From UBA5603 sp964501315 (lineage in GTDB: Bacteria > Bacillota_I > Bacilli_A > Izemoplasmatales > Hujiaoplasmataceae), in contig CAZCSO010000004.1 in NCBI GenBank assembly GCA_964501315.1, positions 1 to 64,000 on the forward strand: a stretch of 64,000 nt of DNA, given 5' to 3'. Below the pieces are notes generated by a model. That model searched no databases. It was given only the letters and a program-made list of their open reading frames with translations, and was not told the DNA's origin. Each line of letters opens with the position of its first letter. Positions within the stretch are counted from its first letter, which is position 1. Both the position numbers and the translations under genes were made by a program. Positions 17,320-25,495 of this stretch are shown in pieces.

Positions 17320-19164
17320 CTAATCGACCGAAATATCCGATAAATTCTCGATTTTCTCGAGTAATTCGGTTAACTCTTCATCGATTTCTTGGATTCGTGA
17401 TTCCTTCTGAGAATAAAGTGTAGGGTTCATATAGACGGTTTCTAAGAACAGTTCCTCTTTCAACGTTTCTTGTTCTTTATGCAATTTTTCCATGGTTTTT
17501 TCAATGGATTGTAGTTCGTTTCCTGGTCTTTTTGGTTTGACGATTGGTTGTTTTGATGGCTTGTTCATAGGAGCTTGATTCAACGAAGATTTGTATTCGT
17601 CATAGTTTCCGCTGAAGACTTGAATATCTCCCTGATGGAAATCCATAATGGTTGTCGCTACTTTGTTAATAAAATAGCGATCATGGGAAATAAATAAGAT
17701 GGGACCCTCAAACTGATCAAAGACATCCTCAACAATATTTTTAGTATCGATGTCAAGATGATTGGTCGGTTCATCCAAAATAAGTAGCTCTGGCTCTTCC
17801 AACATCATCATTAATAAGGTCAAACGAACGCGTTCTCCTCCCGATAAGACCGAAACGGACTTAAAGACATCTTCTTCAACAAAAAGGAACAAAGCAAGTA
17901 GTTTTCTTACTTCTCCTAATGTCTTTTGCGGATATCGGTTGTGAACGGTATTGATAACACTTAAGGAATCATCCAATGAGGACAAATTTTGATCAAAATA
18001 TCCAATTTTTAATTCTTTTACAAACGATATCCGGCCGTCCAATGGTTCTAGAGTTCCCATAATGGTTTTAATGAGGGTGGTTTTCCCGATTCCATTCGGA
18101 CCGATGATTCCCACTTTTTCATAACCTCTCATCTCAAATGACAAAGGTGCCTGAAGGGGTTTATCATAGCCAATCAAGACATCCTCAAGACGAATGATGA
18201 CTGCATCCGTTGGACGTCTACTTTTAAATTGGAAACGAACATGACTCTGACTGTTTGTCGGCTTATCGATGCGTTGAATCCGATTTATTTTTTTGATTCG
18301 ATCCTGAGCGCTTTTTGCTTTTGTGGCTTTATATCGGAATCGATCAACAAAACTTTGAAGATGCGCAATCTCTTTGGATTGACGTTGGTATTGTTTCAGT
18401 AACAATTCGTAACGTTTGACTTTCTCAAGTTCATATTGGTCATAATTACCATAGTATACCGAGGTGGTTTGTTGATCAATTTCGTAGATTTTTTCCGCTA
18501 CTCGATTGATAAAATACTTGTCATGGGTTACACAAAGAACTGCCCCTGGGTAGCGCTTAAGATAGTCTTCAAGCCATTCGATGATTTCGATGTCCATGTG
18601 ATTGGTTGGCTCATCTAAAATCAGTAAATCAGGTTTTTTTAATAACAATTTGGCAAAAGCGACGCGTGTCTTTTCGCCGCCTGAAAACGTATCGATAATG
18701 CGATCATATTCAGATTTTTGAAACCCAAATCGACTTAAAATCATATCGATCGTTGTTAGATAATCGTATCCGCCTAATCGACTGTATTCATCTTCAGCAA
18801 GCGCGTAACGTTTCAATAACGCATCCGAATGATCGGTTTTCATCTGATCAAGAATAAGTTTTATTTGATTTTCTAGATCGATGACTTTGGAATACACTGA
18901 TTTCATTTCATCGATTAACGATGATTGTAGATTGTCAATGACGTCTTGACTCAAGTATCCAATTGATACCGATCGATTGATGAATAAATCGCCGCTATCC
19001 GGCAATAATTCACCAAGAATAAGTTTTATGAGGGTCGATTTTCCGGTGCCATTTCGACCGATCAAGGCTATTTTTTCGCCTGAATTGACGTCGAGAGAGA
19101 CCTTATCAAAGAGCATTGTTCCACTGAATGATTTCATCACATTGGTCAGTTTTATTAAGTTCAT
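17320..19164 (-). CDS. ABC-F family ATPase (ribosome-associated type)
   Basis: 614 residues from the ATG at 19164 (AAGGAAGTGAG upstream). Two ATPase domains with no membrane segment: GRNGTGKST with LSGGE-like FSGGEKTR in the first, and GPNGIGKTT with LSGGERVR in the second; both Walker B motifs read ILDEPTNH. The linker between them (~residues 240-310) is charged, and the C-terminal ~70 residues form a coiled coil rich in Glu/Leu. ABC-F proteins act on the ribosome (translation rescue or antibiotic protection) rather than in transport. The overall shape resembles Bacillus YdiF/YfmR; which one is not certain. Confidence 0.92.
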   Translation of the reverse strand: MNLIKLTNVMKSFSGTMLFDKVSLDVNSGEKIALIGRNGTGKSTLIKLILGELLPDSGDLFINRSVSIGYLSQDVIDNLQSSLIDEMKSVYSKVIDLENQIKLILDQMKTDHSDALLKRYALAEDEYSRLGGYDYLTTIDMILSRFGFQKSEYDRIIDTFSGGEKTRVAFAKLLLKKPDLLILDEPTNHMDIEIIEWLEDYLKRYPGAVLCVTHDKYFINRVAEKIYEIDQQTTSVYYGNYDQYELEKVKRYELLLKQYQRQSKEIAHLQSFVDRFRYKATKAKSAQDRIKKINRIQRIDKPTNSQSHVRFQFKSRRPTDAVIIRLEDVLIGYDKPLQAPLSFEMRGYEKVGIIGPNGIGKTTLIKTIMGTLEPLDGRISFVKELKIGYFDQNLSSLDDSLSVINTVHNRYPQKTLGEVRKLLALFLFVEEDVFKSVSVLSGGERVRLTLLMMMLEEPELLILDEPTNHLDIDTKNIVEDVFDQFEGPILFISHDRYFINKVATTIMDFHQGDIQVFSGNYDEYKSSLNQAPMNKPSKQPIVKPKRPGNELQSIEKTMEKLHKEQETLKEELFLETVYMNPTLYSQKESRIQEIDEELTELLEKIENLSDISVD

Positions 19165-19189
19165 GGTCTCACTTCCTTTCAATCCATAT

Positions 19190-19206
19190 CTATTTTAACA
19201 TAGTAA
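19190..19206 (-). promoter_or_regulatory. promoter box of ABC-F gene (17-nt copy 2)
   Basis: Identical to 17286-17302: TTACTATGTTAAAATAG, an extended -10 located 28 nt before the ATG. Confidence 0.6.
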
Positions 19207-19235
19207 GAAAGCTTTAACAATGGCGAAATTTTGCG

Positions 19236-19262
19236 AAAAAAAAGGATAGCTTTACGCTACCC
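19236..19262 (-). terminator. terminator of the pot operon
   Basis: Minus strand: GGGTAGC, loop GTAAA, GCTATCC (one G-U pair), then TTTTTTTT. Confidence 0.88.
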
Positions 19263-19273
19263 TAGTTAAAATA

Positions 19274-20452
19274 TTATCGACTTTTAACGGATAAAACCAT
19301 TGATGCAACATTATCAGTGTTCGTGTTGGAGAAGGCAATAAGTGGAATAGCAGTAAAGTTTTCAATGGTCGAAGGATCATAGGGATACTGCGTGGCCATA
19401 ACCGAGCGAATGGTATCGCCTTCCGTCGCATTTTTAATCATGTTTGCCGTTTCATTCAAGACCGTCGTATACCCAACAATGCCAGAATTATTATAGGCAA
19501 TCATCGGATCGAGGAAATAATCGATGAATTGATGAGCAAGTTCAACGTTTCGCGCATCTTTTGGTATGATCATACCATCATAAAAAGCGATGGTCGTTTC
19601 GGGTATGAAAATTCCGATATGATCCGTCAGTGAAGCGGCTTCGGCAGTCGTTTTTGCATTTTCGGTTAAGATGATGTACGTATCAAAGAAGTCGCCTACG
19701 TAGACAAAGGCCATGTCAAGATTACCCGCTTCAACGTCTTTTTTCAACATGTCGGTTGCCCATAAATGATAATTTCTTTGAGCAAGAATTGATTCAGATA
19801 AGTCCAAATAGTCTTGTGAATAGACATTGAGTGCATTCACATCCTCGGTCAATCCTTTATCGTAAGCGTAAATTAACGAAGCAGAGTAGGCAAAACGAGG
19901 AACATCATACATACCGACTTTGAGCGCTCGAGAAAACGTTCCGGAGGGTTCGTTCTCAAAAACAGCAGCCCATTGATTATCGGCGATATACTCTTCAATG
20001 CCTTCCAATTGACGGTTGTACATAATACCAAATACGCCCCAAAAGTATGGAATAGAGACAGTATAAGGATCCGTAACTTCTTCGTTATCCATAAACATCA
20101 AATCCATGATACCATTCAATCCGGGAACAAAGTTGTCGCGACTAAAGTTTGTCAATTTGGTTACGTCAATGGATTGAAGGTAGCCTTCATCCCATAATTT
20201 TTCGATCATGTAATCTGAGGGAACAACGATATCGTATGCGGTCGTTCCATCTTTTACTTGTTGTTCCATCGCTTCGTTTGAATCGGCGTACGAATAAACG
20301 ACGCGAACACCGTATTCTTCTTCAAAATCAGCGACCAAATCCTCGTTGATGTATTCTCCCCAATTCAAAACATATAATTTGGGTTTGCTCGTGCAAGCCG
20401 TAAGCACTAAGGTAAATAATAACACACCTGTTAAGACAATCAATTTTTTCAT
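19274..20452 (-). CDS. potD: spermidine/putrescine-binding lipoprotein
   Basis: 392 residues. The lipoprotein signal ends at LTAC (Cys20). The mature start LYVLNWGEYINEDLVADFEEEYG is the PotD/PotF fingerprint, and YDIVVPSDYMIEKLWDEGYL continues it. It captures polyamines outside the membrane and delivers them to PotBC. It is the last gene of potABCD, 18 nt after potC, ahead of a strong terminator. Confidence 0.95.
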   Translation of the reverse strand: MKKLIVLTGVLLFTLVLTACTSKPKLYVLNWGEYINEDLVADFEEEYGVRVVYSYADSNEAMEQQVKDGTTAYDIVVPSDYMIEKLWDEGYLQSIDVTKLTNFSRDNFVPGLNGIMDLMFMDNEEVTDPYTVSIPYFWGVFGIMYNRQLEGIEEYIADNQWAAVFENEPSGTFSRALKVGMYDVPRFAYSASLIYAYDKGLTEDVNALNVYSQDYLDLSESILAQRNYHLWATDMLKKDVEAGNLDMAFVYVGDFFDTYIILTENAKTTAEAASLTDHIGIFIPETTIAFYDGMIIPKDARNVELAHQFIDYFLDPMIAYNNSGIVGYTTVLNETANMIKNATEGDTIRSVMATQYPYDPSTIENFTAIPLIAFSNTNTDNVASMVLSVKSR

Positions 20453-20470
20453 TTTTTTCTCCCTTAAAAA

Positions 20471-21358
20471 TTAATGTGAAAACTTCGCAAGTTGGCGACG
20501 TTTTTTGATACTACTCCGAACGGAAATCAAAACAACGATGAGAACCATAAAGAGTGAGAAAGCAGTATTGTAGGCATATACAGCAGGGGAAGGTCTAAAG
20601 TTTATGGATGTATAAATCCATATGGATAAGTTTTGAAACCCTTGACCACGTGTGAAGTAACTAATTACAAAATCATCGATGGACATCGTGAATGCCATCA
20701 GCATGCCGGTGAATATCCCACTAGAGATAGCAGGTATGATGACTTTTAAGATGCCGACTGCCGGTTTGCTATACAAATCCAAAGCGGCGTCGTACAGATT
20801 GTCATCCAATTCCGACAACTTAGGCAAAATACTTAAAATAACGTAAGGCAAACAAAAGAAAATGTGAGCCAGGAACATCGTTGTGAAACCAAAGATATTC
20901 GGGAAGATGTACATCAATGTTTTGAATACAAGCATTAACGAAATACCGGTAACGATATCTGCATTGAGAATGGGAACTTGGTTTAGAAGAACCATTTTTT
21001 GTCGTTTCTTCTTAGTTAAACTATGAATCCCAATTGCAAAAATGGTACCAAAAACAGTGGATACTGCCGTCGCTAAAACAGCTATCAGCAGAGAATTTTT
21101 AATGGATTGAAAGAGCGACGTTTCAGTAAATATTTCTCCATACCATTTAAACGTAAAATTAGTAAATGCATAGATGCCTTGCGATTCATTGACTGAGTGA
21201 ATCGCTATAATAAGGATGGGCAAATAGAGCATGAAAATGACGCCTACGAAAAATATCCACTTCAGAATACTTTTGATAATGCCGATTGTTTTTTCGACAC
21301 CGGGCTTACGGAAAAATAAGACAAAAGAACGTTGGAAGGATATCGCTTGATTTTTCAT
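20471..21358 (-). CDS. potC: polyamine ABC transporter permease
   Basis: 295 residues with six membrane segments and the binding-protein-dependent permease loop (YDAALDLYSKPAVGILKVIIPAI region) that docks PotA. It starts within the stop of potB (ATGA overlap at 21355-21358). The N-terminus carries about 30 extra cytoplasmic residues (KNQAISFQRSFVLFFRKPG) before the first helix, slightly longer than usual. It forms the channel with PotB. Confidence 0.95.
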   Translation of the reverse strand: MKNQAISFQRSFVLFFRKPGVEKTIGIIKSILKWIFFVGVIFMLYLPILIIAIHSVNESQGIYAFTNFTFKWYGEIFTETSLFQSIKNSLLIAVLATAVSTVFGTIFAIGIHSLTKKKRQKMVLLNQVPILNADIVTGISLMLVFKTLMYIFPNIFGFTTMFLAHIFFCLPYVILSILPKLSELDDNLYDAALDLYSKPAVGILKVIIPAISSGIFTGMLMAFTMSIDDFVISYFTRGQGFQNLSIWIYTSINFRPSPAVYAYNTAFSLFMVLIVVLISVRSSIKKRRQLAKFSH

Positions 21359-22218
21359 ATTAACGATTCTCCTTCTTTATCTACTTTGAAGATCAATGCC
21401 ATTGATCCGAAAATAATCAATAAAATGACCAAAGACAAGAGACTACCAAAATTATAGTTGCGGTTCATGAACCTCGAATCAATCAAGGTTCCGATAAATA
21501 TGAGACTGCCGGAACCTAATATTTTTGGGATGGCAAATCCCGAAAATGAAGGCAAGAATACCATGATGATGCCCGTCGTAACCCCTTTAATCGATAATGG
21601 GAATGTTACTCTAAAAAAGGTCTTAACACGGTTTGAGCCCAAATCCATTGAAGCTTCTAAAAGCGATTTATCGATTTTTTCAATAACCGTATAGATTGGT
21701 AAAATCATGAATGGTAGATACGTTAAGACCAATCCAATCACAACGGCGGGAGAGAAACCACTACTTACGTAATAAATACCTTTTAATGGCCATACAAACG
21801 ATAATCCAACATTACTGAGAACATCGTTAACAATCGAAGATTCGGACAATAAATTCGCCATGGCATAATTCCGTAACAACGAATTAGACCACATCGGAAT
21901 AACCGTCAAAACGAGAATGACCAACTTGTTTGAAAAGTTGCTATTGGCAACGATATACGCCATAGGGTATCCAATGATAAAACAGATTACGGTTGCGATG
22001 ATCGAATTCACAAACGAATTTTTCAGGGCAACGCGCACCGTAATATCTGAAAACAATAATCGCCAATTGTCGAAGGAAACTTGCGAATTGGTTAAATCGA
22101 GAGCTTCACCATTAATAAAAAAGGTTAGGAAGAACATCATGATCAGCGGAACCCCAACCAGTACGACCATCCATACGACGTAAGGGACAACCAATTTCCC
22201 TAACTTTCGTATATTCAT
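21355..22218 (-). CDS. potB: polyamine ABC transporter permease
   Basis: 287 residues, six membrane segments; the EAA-type loop is at LLEASMDLGSNRVKTFFRVTFPL. AAGGTGG precedes the ATG, which overlaps the potA stop as ATGA (22215-22218). It forms the membrane channel with PotC. TGA is its stop codon. Confidence 0.95.
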   Translation of the reverse strand: MNIRKLGKLVVPYVVWMVVLVGVPLIMMFFLTFFINGEALDLTNSQVSFDNWRLLFSDITVRVALKNSFVNSIIATVICFIIGYPMAYIVANSNFSNKLVILVLTVIPMWSNSLLRNYAMANLLSESSIVNDVLSNVGLSFVWPLKGIYYVSSGFSPAVVIGLVLTYLPFMILPIYTVIEKIDKSLLEASMDLGSNRVKTFFRVTFPLSIKGVTTGIIMVFLPSFSGFAIPKILGSGSLIFIGTLIDSRFMNRNYNFGSLLSLVILLIIFGSMALIFKVDKEGESLI

Positions 22219-23258
22219 GATTGTTCCACCTTCATAAGATGAATTTCGTAAGAATCAACCCGGAGACCGACTTTTTGGCCAACCGCTTTATTTTCATAAG
22301 TATGAATAACAAATTCTTTTTCTTGAACGACAACGCAAAGTTCAAAATGAACGCCTTTAAAGATAGAACTGGTAACAACCCCAATCAGTTTTGCACCTTC
22401 AGGGTCGATGAGATCGAGATCTTCTGGACGAATAACAACATCCACGGTTTCTCCGTTTTCAAAACCAATGTCAACGCAATCAAACTCAACACCCATGAAT
22501 TTGACAACATTTGGGCGAACATAGGTTCCTTGTAGAATATTGGATTCGCCAATGAACTGAGCTACGAAACGGTTCTTCGGTTCGTTGTATATTCCAGTAG
22601 GCGTTCCGATTTGTTGGATGACGCCATCTCTCATGACAACGATGGTATCGGACATGGTCAACGCTTCTTCTTGATCGTGTGTAACATAGATGAAGGTGAT
22701 ACCCAATTTACGTTGCATTTCTTTGAGTTCGTATTGCATGTTTTGTCGTAACTTTAAATCGAGCGCAGCAAGCGGCTCGTCCAATAGTAATATTTTGGGG
22801 CGGTTGACAATGGCTCTAGCAATGGCAACACGTTGTTGTTGTCCTCCGGAAAGATTCGCTACTTTGCGCATTCCGAAATTGGGTAATGATACTAATTTTA
22901 GCGCTGCTTCTACTCGTTCTGAGATTTCGTCTTTAGCTACTTTTTGATTTCTTAGTCCAAAAGCGACGTTATCGAAAACGTTAAGATGAGGAAACAAAGC
23001 ATACCGTTGAAAGACCGTGTTGATGGGACGTTCGTAAGCGGGCAAATCATTAACGGTCACACCGTTTAAAATGATTTCTCCACTATCGGGTTTCTCAAAT
23101 CCACCAATCATCCGTAACGTGGTTGTTTTTCCGCAACCAGAAGGGCCTAATAACGTAATAAATTCGTTTTCGTTGATGTACAAATTGATGTGATCAACGA
23201 CAAAAACATCATCAAATGATTTAGAAATATTGCGCAATTCAATCAGCTTTTTACCCAT
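22215..23258 (-). CDS. potA: polyamine ABC transporter ATPase
   Basis: 347 residues from the ATG at 23258 (GAGGGAG upstream). Walker A GPSGCGKTT, Q-loop NTVFQRYALFPHLNV, signature LSGGQQQR, Walker B LLLDEPLAALD and switch VTHDQEEAL are complete. The C-terminal ~100 residues are the TOBE/OB regulatory domain of PotA/MalK-type ATPases. It powers uptake with PotB, PotC and PotD and heads the operon. Confidence 0.96.
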   Translation of the reverse strand: MGKKLIELRNISKSFDDVFVVDHINLYINENEFITLLGPSGCGKTTTLRMIGGFEKPDSGEIILNGVTVNDLPAYERPINTVFQRYALFPHLNVFDNVAFGLRNQKVAKDEISERVEAALKLVSLPNFGMRKVANLSGGQQQRVAIARAIVNRPKILLLDEPLAALDLKLRQNMQYELKEMQRKLGITFIYVTHDQEEALTMSDTIVVMRDGVIQQIGTPTGIYNEPKNRFVAQFIGESNILQGTYVRPNVVKFMGVEFDCVDIGFENGETVDVVIRPEDLDLIDPEGAKLIGVVTSSIFKGVHFELCVVVQEKEFVIHTYENKAVGQKVGLRVDSYEIHLMKVEQS

Positions 23259-23294
23259 ATACAACTCCCTCAGTCTTTTCAAAAATCAAGCAAT

Positions 23295-23323
23295 ATTATA
23301 TTACTTAATTTTTTGAATGTAAA
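23295..23323 (-). promoter_or_regulatory. promoter of potABCD
   Basis: Minus strand: TTTACA (23323-23318), 17-nt spacer, TATAAT (23300-23295), giving a ~30-nt leader. Confidence 0.82.
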
Positions 23324-23377
23324 CACATTTTTTTAATATTTTTTTTGATTTCAAAAAATCCATAAAATCTGGTATTC

Positions 23378-23398
23378 TAACTATACACAGTATAGTTA
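23378..23398. promoter_or_regulatory. operator-like inverted repeat upstream of potA
   Basis: TAACTATAC, ACA, GTATAGTTA: a perfect 9-bp inverted repeat about 55 nt upstream of the potA -35. No U-run follows on either strand, so it is not a terminator. It may be the site of an activator or repressor, or belong to the end of the upstream gene. Confidence 0.5.
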
Positions 23399-23449
23399 AC
23401 AATAATTTAATATCAAAAGAAATTCGATAAAAAACCAGATCAAAAATTC

Positions 23450-23683
23450 TTAATAAATCAAGGACAAAACTGCAATGGTTGTGTAATAAGCCCCTACCAA
23501 AAACAAGAGGATTCCAATCACTCTTGAAAACAGTATTTCTGATGGTCTCGGTTCAGCGGTTGTATGATATTTTTGTTTCTGAACCCACGTAATAATTTTC
23601 TTTCCTCTGAAAAAGAACAAACCTGCCAATGCGATGAAGCCTAAACCAATAAGTAATCCAAGTAGTTTCATTAATAAATCCAT
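23450..23683 (-). CDS. small two-helix membrane protein
   Basis: 77 residues from the ATG at 23683 (AGAGGTG upstream). Two hydrophobic segments (MKLLGLLIGLGFIALAGLFF and VIGILLFLVGAYYTTIAVLS) flank a loop with TAEPRPSEILFSR. The EPS...R spacing recalls the small DUF6199-type proteins; this is tentative. Function unknown. Its interest lies upstream: a strong promoter, a palindrome at the transcription start and a ~155-nt structured leader. Confidence 0.72.
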   Translation of the reverse strand: MDLLMKLLGLLIGLGFIALAGLFFFRGKKIITWVQKQKYHTTAEPRPSEILFSRVIGILLFLVGAYYTTIAVLSLIY

Positions 23684-23839
23684 TTGTGCACCTCTTCTAA
23701 ATTGTAAGTAGTCAATCTTAAGAAATAAAAAACACCACAATTCTTAAAAACTAACAGCTAGCCTTAGGAGTAAATAGCTGGTAATTAAAACGGGGAGTTT
23801 TTTTAAGATTGCGATGTTTTCAAGCCAAGTACTTGGCTA
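23684..23839 (-). ncRNA. candidate structured leader RNA (cis-regulatory)
   Basis: From the predicted start near 23839 to the start codon at 23683. The stretch 23803-23811 (CAATCTTAA in RNA sense) can pair perfectly with 23713-23721 (TTAAGATTG), closing an 81-nt interval. Inside, CAGCTA/TAGCTG (23775-23780 with 23755-23760) makes a hairpin. The first arm can instead pair imperfectly with GTTTTTAAGAATTG at 23751-23738, so two exclusive folds are possible. I do not recognise a known riboswitch class. Confidence 0.45.
23823..23838. promoter_or_regulatory. 16-bp perfect palindrome at the transcription start
   Basis: AGCCAAGTACTTGGCT lies exactly where transcription from the 23846-23874 promoter should begin, a classic repressor site. 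It would also be the first hairpin of the RNA. Confidence 0.6.
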
Positions 23840-23845
23840 TCTACG

Positions 23846-23874
23846 ATTATAATATATAATCCCTTAAATTTCAA
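23846..23874 (-). promoter_or_regulatory. promoter of the leader and small membrane protein
   Basis: Minus strand: TTGAAA (23874-23869), 17-nt spacer, TATAAT (23851-23846). Confidence 0.8.
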
Positions 23875-23938
23875 AGTAATTTTTTCAATATTTCATGAAA
23901 ATTATGTAACATACTTTTTTATCCTTAAGTCGAATGAT

Positions 23939-23967
23939 TTGATTATTAAACTTAGGTTCGATATAAT
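23939..23967 (+). promoter_or_regulatory. promoter of glutathione peroxidase gene
   Basis: TTGATT (23939-23944), 17-nt spacer, TATAAT (23962-23967); CGGAGG follows before the ATG at 23997. Confidence 0.7.
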
Positions 23968-23996
23968 AACAGTATAAAATATATACGGAGGTACTT

Positions 23997-24452
23997 ATGT
24001 CATTATATGATTTTTCAGTACTCGATGCCAATCAAAACAATGTGTCGTTAAAGGATTATGCTGGCAAGGTGTTGCTTATCGTTAATACCGCAACCCACTG
24101 CGGATATACTCCTCAATACAATCAACTTCAAGTTCTTTACGAGAAATATCGTGAAAAGGGATTTGAAGTATTGGATTTCCCTTGTAATCAATTCATGAAA
24201 CAAGCACCCGAATCCATTGATGAATACGTAGGCATTTGTCAAATGAAGTATCGCGTTTCTTTTAAAATTTTTAACAAAATTAACGTCAACGGCAAAAACG
24301 CGGATCCCTTGTACAACTACCTGACTCAAGGAACAAAAATCCGATGGAATTTTACCAAGTTCTTAATCGACCGAGAAGGTAACATCGTTAAACGATACGA
24401 TTCCAAGGATACGCCATTAAGTTTCGAACAAGATATCGTAGCGTTACTCTAA
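23997..24452 (+). CDS. glutathione peroxidase family protein
   Basis: 151 residues, thioredoxin fold. The peroxidatic Cys35 sits in NTATHCGYTPQYNQL, DFPCNQF follows with the second conserved Cys, and WNFTKFLIDREG carries the usual Trp and Asn. It reduces hydroperoxides; bacterial Cys-type members usually use thioredoxin rather than glutathione. Residue 34 is His where Ser/Lys is common, a minor variant. GGAGG precedes ATG. Single-gene unit with its own promoter and terminator. Confidence 0.94.
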   Translation: MSLYDFSVLDANQNNVSLKDYAGKVLLIVNTATHCGYTPQYNQLQVLYEKYREKGFEVLDFPCNQFMKQAPESIDEYVGICQMKYRVSFKIFNKINVNGKNADPLYNYLTQGTKIRWNFTKFLIDREGNIVKRYDSKDTPLSFEQDIVALL

Positions 24453-24454
24453 CT

Positions 24455-24483
24455 AAAAAACCGACGAAATTCGTCGGTTTTAT
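24455..24483. terminator. bidirectional terminator between convergent genes
   Basis: AAAACCGACGA, short loop, TCGTCGGTTTT with A/T runs on both sides; shared by the peroxidase and the E2-like gene. Confidence 0.9.
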
Positions 24484-25347
24484 TTATCGTATGTCTTCAA
24501 CAATCGCATCTAAAGGTTTTTCTAATAGATGCGGATTTTCGATAATCCGTTTAAATTCGCGGAGCGAATTGGCGTTGTAGAGTCCGTCGCAAATACGTTC
24601 GTCAATGATGGCTCCAACCTTCATTATTTTCGCAACACCAAACGTGTTTGTTTCTGCGTCTAGAACGACTGGTTCATAGGATTCTTTTCCCATGCCTAAG
24701 AATAAAGATGTCGTACCAAAGTTGTAGATGTGATGAACAACGTAACTCATTTTGATTGACTTCATATTCGTAATAAATACGGATGTATGAAACGGACTTA
24801 CGTTAAGAATGCTTTTGGGTAATAAACCGTGTTTATCAAGAAACTTAAGAAAGCCCACTGCCATTTTTATTAAGAAATTAGGTACCATGGTTAATATTTT
24901 GGCGGTTTTATCCGTTCCATTCACGACGGCACCTTTGGCGTTTGTCAAGACTTCATTTTCAATCATATCACGAATTTGTGAGACCGTTTCGGTGCCTTTA
25001 AAGGTCAATTTAATCGTCGTTTCATCCGCTGCATCGGTCAATGATTTTTTAACGGCTAACGATAGTTGAATTGAATTACGTTTAAAGATACGTCCATTCA
25101 TGATGAATCGGTTTAATTTGGGTCTCAAAGCCAACACACGCACGATTGCTGCGATGACTAAATGCATATAACTGTATCGATCGTTTTCTTTTCGTTTTTC
25201 AAAGATGAAACGATCAAGATGTTCGCAGTTGACATCCAAGACAGTCCAGACCTGAGCATCGGATCTTTCTGGCATGATATGTGGTACTAAACGCATTACT
25301 GGATCAATGGTTTTAATTCGTTTTCCGTCACTTCTTAGTCCAAACAT
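24484..25347 (-). CDS. stand-alone 2-oxoacid dehydrogenase E2-like acyltransferase domain
   Basis: 287 residues matching the catalytic (CAT-like) core of dihydrolipoamide acyltransferases but with no lipoyl or E1/E3-binding domain. The active-site region reads IDERICDGLYNANSL; canonical E2 has DHRXXDG, so the catalytic His is Glu here. This DER-CDG form recurs in a clostridial/mollicute subfamily as I recall it, and its reaction is unknown. No pyruvate dehydrogenase genes are nearby. A run of Gs precedes the ATG, and a strong promoter lies upstream. Confidence 0.8.
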   Translation of the reverse strand: MFGLRSDGKRIKTIDPVMRLVPHIMPERSDAQVWTVLDVNCEHLDRFIFEKRKENDRYSYMHLVIAAIVRVLALRPKLNRFIMNGRIFKRNSIQLSLAVKKSLTDAADETTIKLTFKGTETVSQIRDMIENEVLTNAKGAVVNGTDKTAKILTMVPNFLIKMAVGFLKFLDKHGLLPKSILNVSPFHTSVFITNMKSIKMSYVVHHIYNFGTTSLFLGMGKESYEPVVLDAETNTFGVAKIMKVGAIIDERICDGLYNANSLREFKRIIENPHLLEKPLDAIVEDIR

Positions 25348-25377
25348 ATAGAACCCCCCATGAGTTTGCTGTTAATG

Positions 25378-25406
25378 ATTTTACCACAACGTCAAGCATT
25401 TATCAA
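25378..25406 (-). promoter_or_regulatory. promoter of the E2-like gene
   Basis: Minus strand: TTGATA (25406-25401), 17-nt spacer ending in TGG, TAAAAT (25383-25378); an extended -10 promoter. Confidence 0.75.
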
Positions 25407-25442
25407 GATTAATGAGACTTTTGTGAGTTCAGCGAAATTTTG

Positions 25443-25471
25443 TTGAGTGAATACTCATTATTTGGTATAAT
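25443..25471 (+). promoter_or_regulatory. promoter of the PAP2 gene
   Basis: TTGAGT (25443-25448), 17-nt spacer ending in TGG, TATAAT (25466-25471); extended -10. Confidence 0.75.
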
Positions 25472-25495
25472 GTAACCAAATCGAAAGGTGCAACT

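Noticed and set aside
23378..23398. Inverted repeat as terminator of the small membrane protein gene
   Set aside because: No U-run follows on the minus strand, so I list it as operator-like instead.
23684..23839. Assignment of the leader to yybP-ykoY, preQ1 or THF riboswitches
   Set aside because: The conserved cores I remember for these classes are not present.
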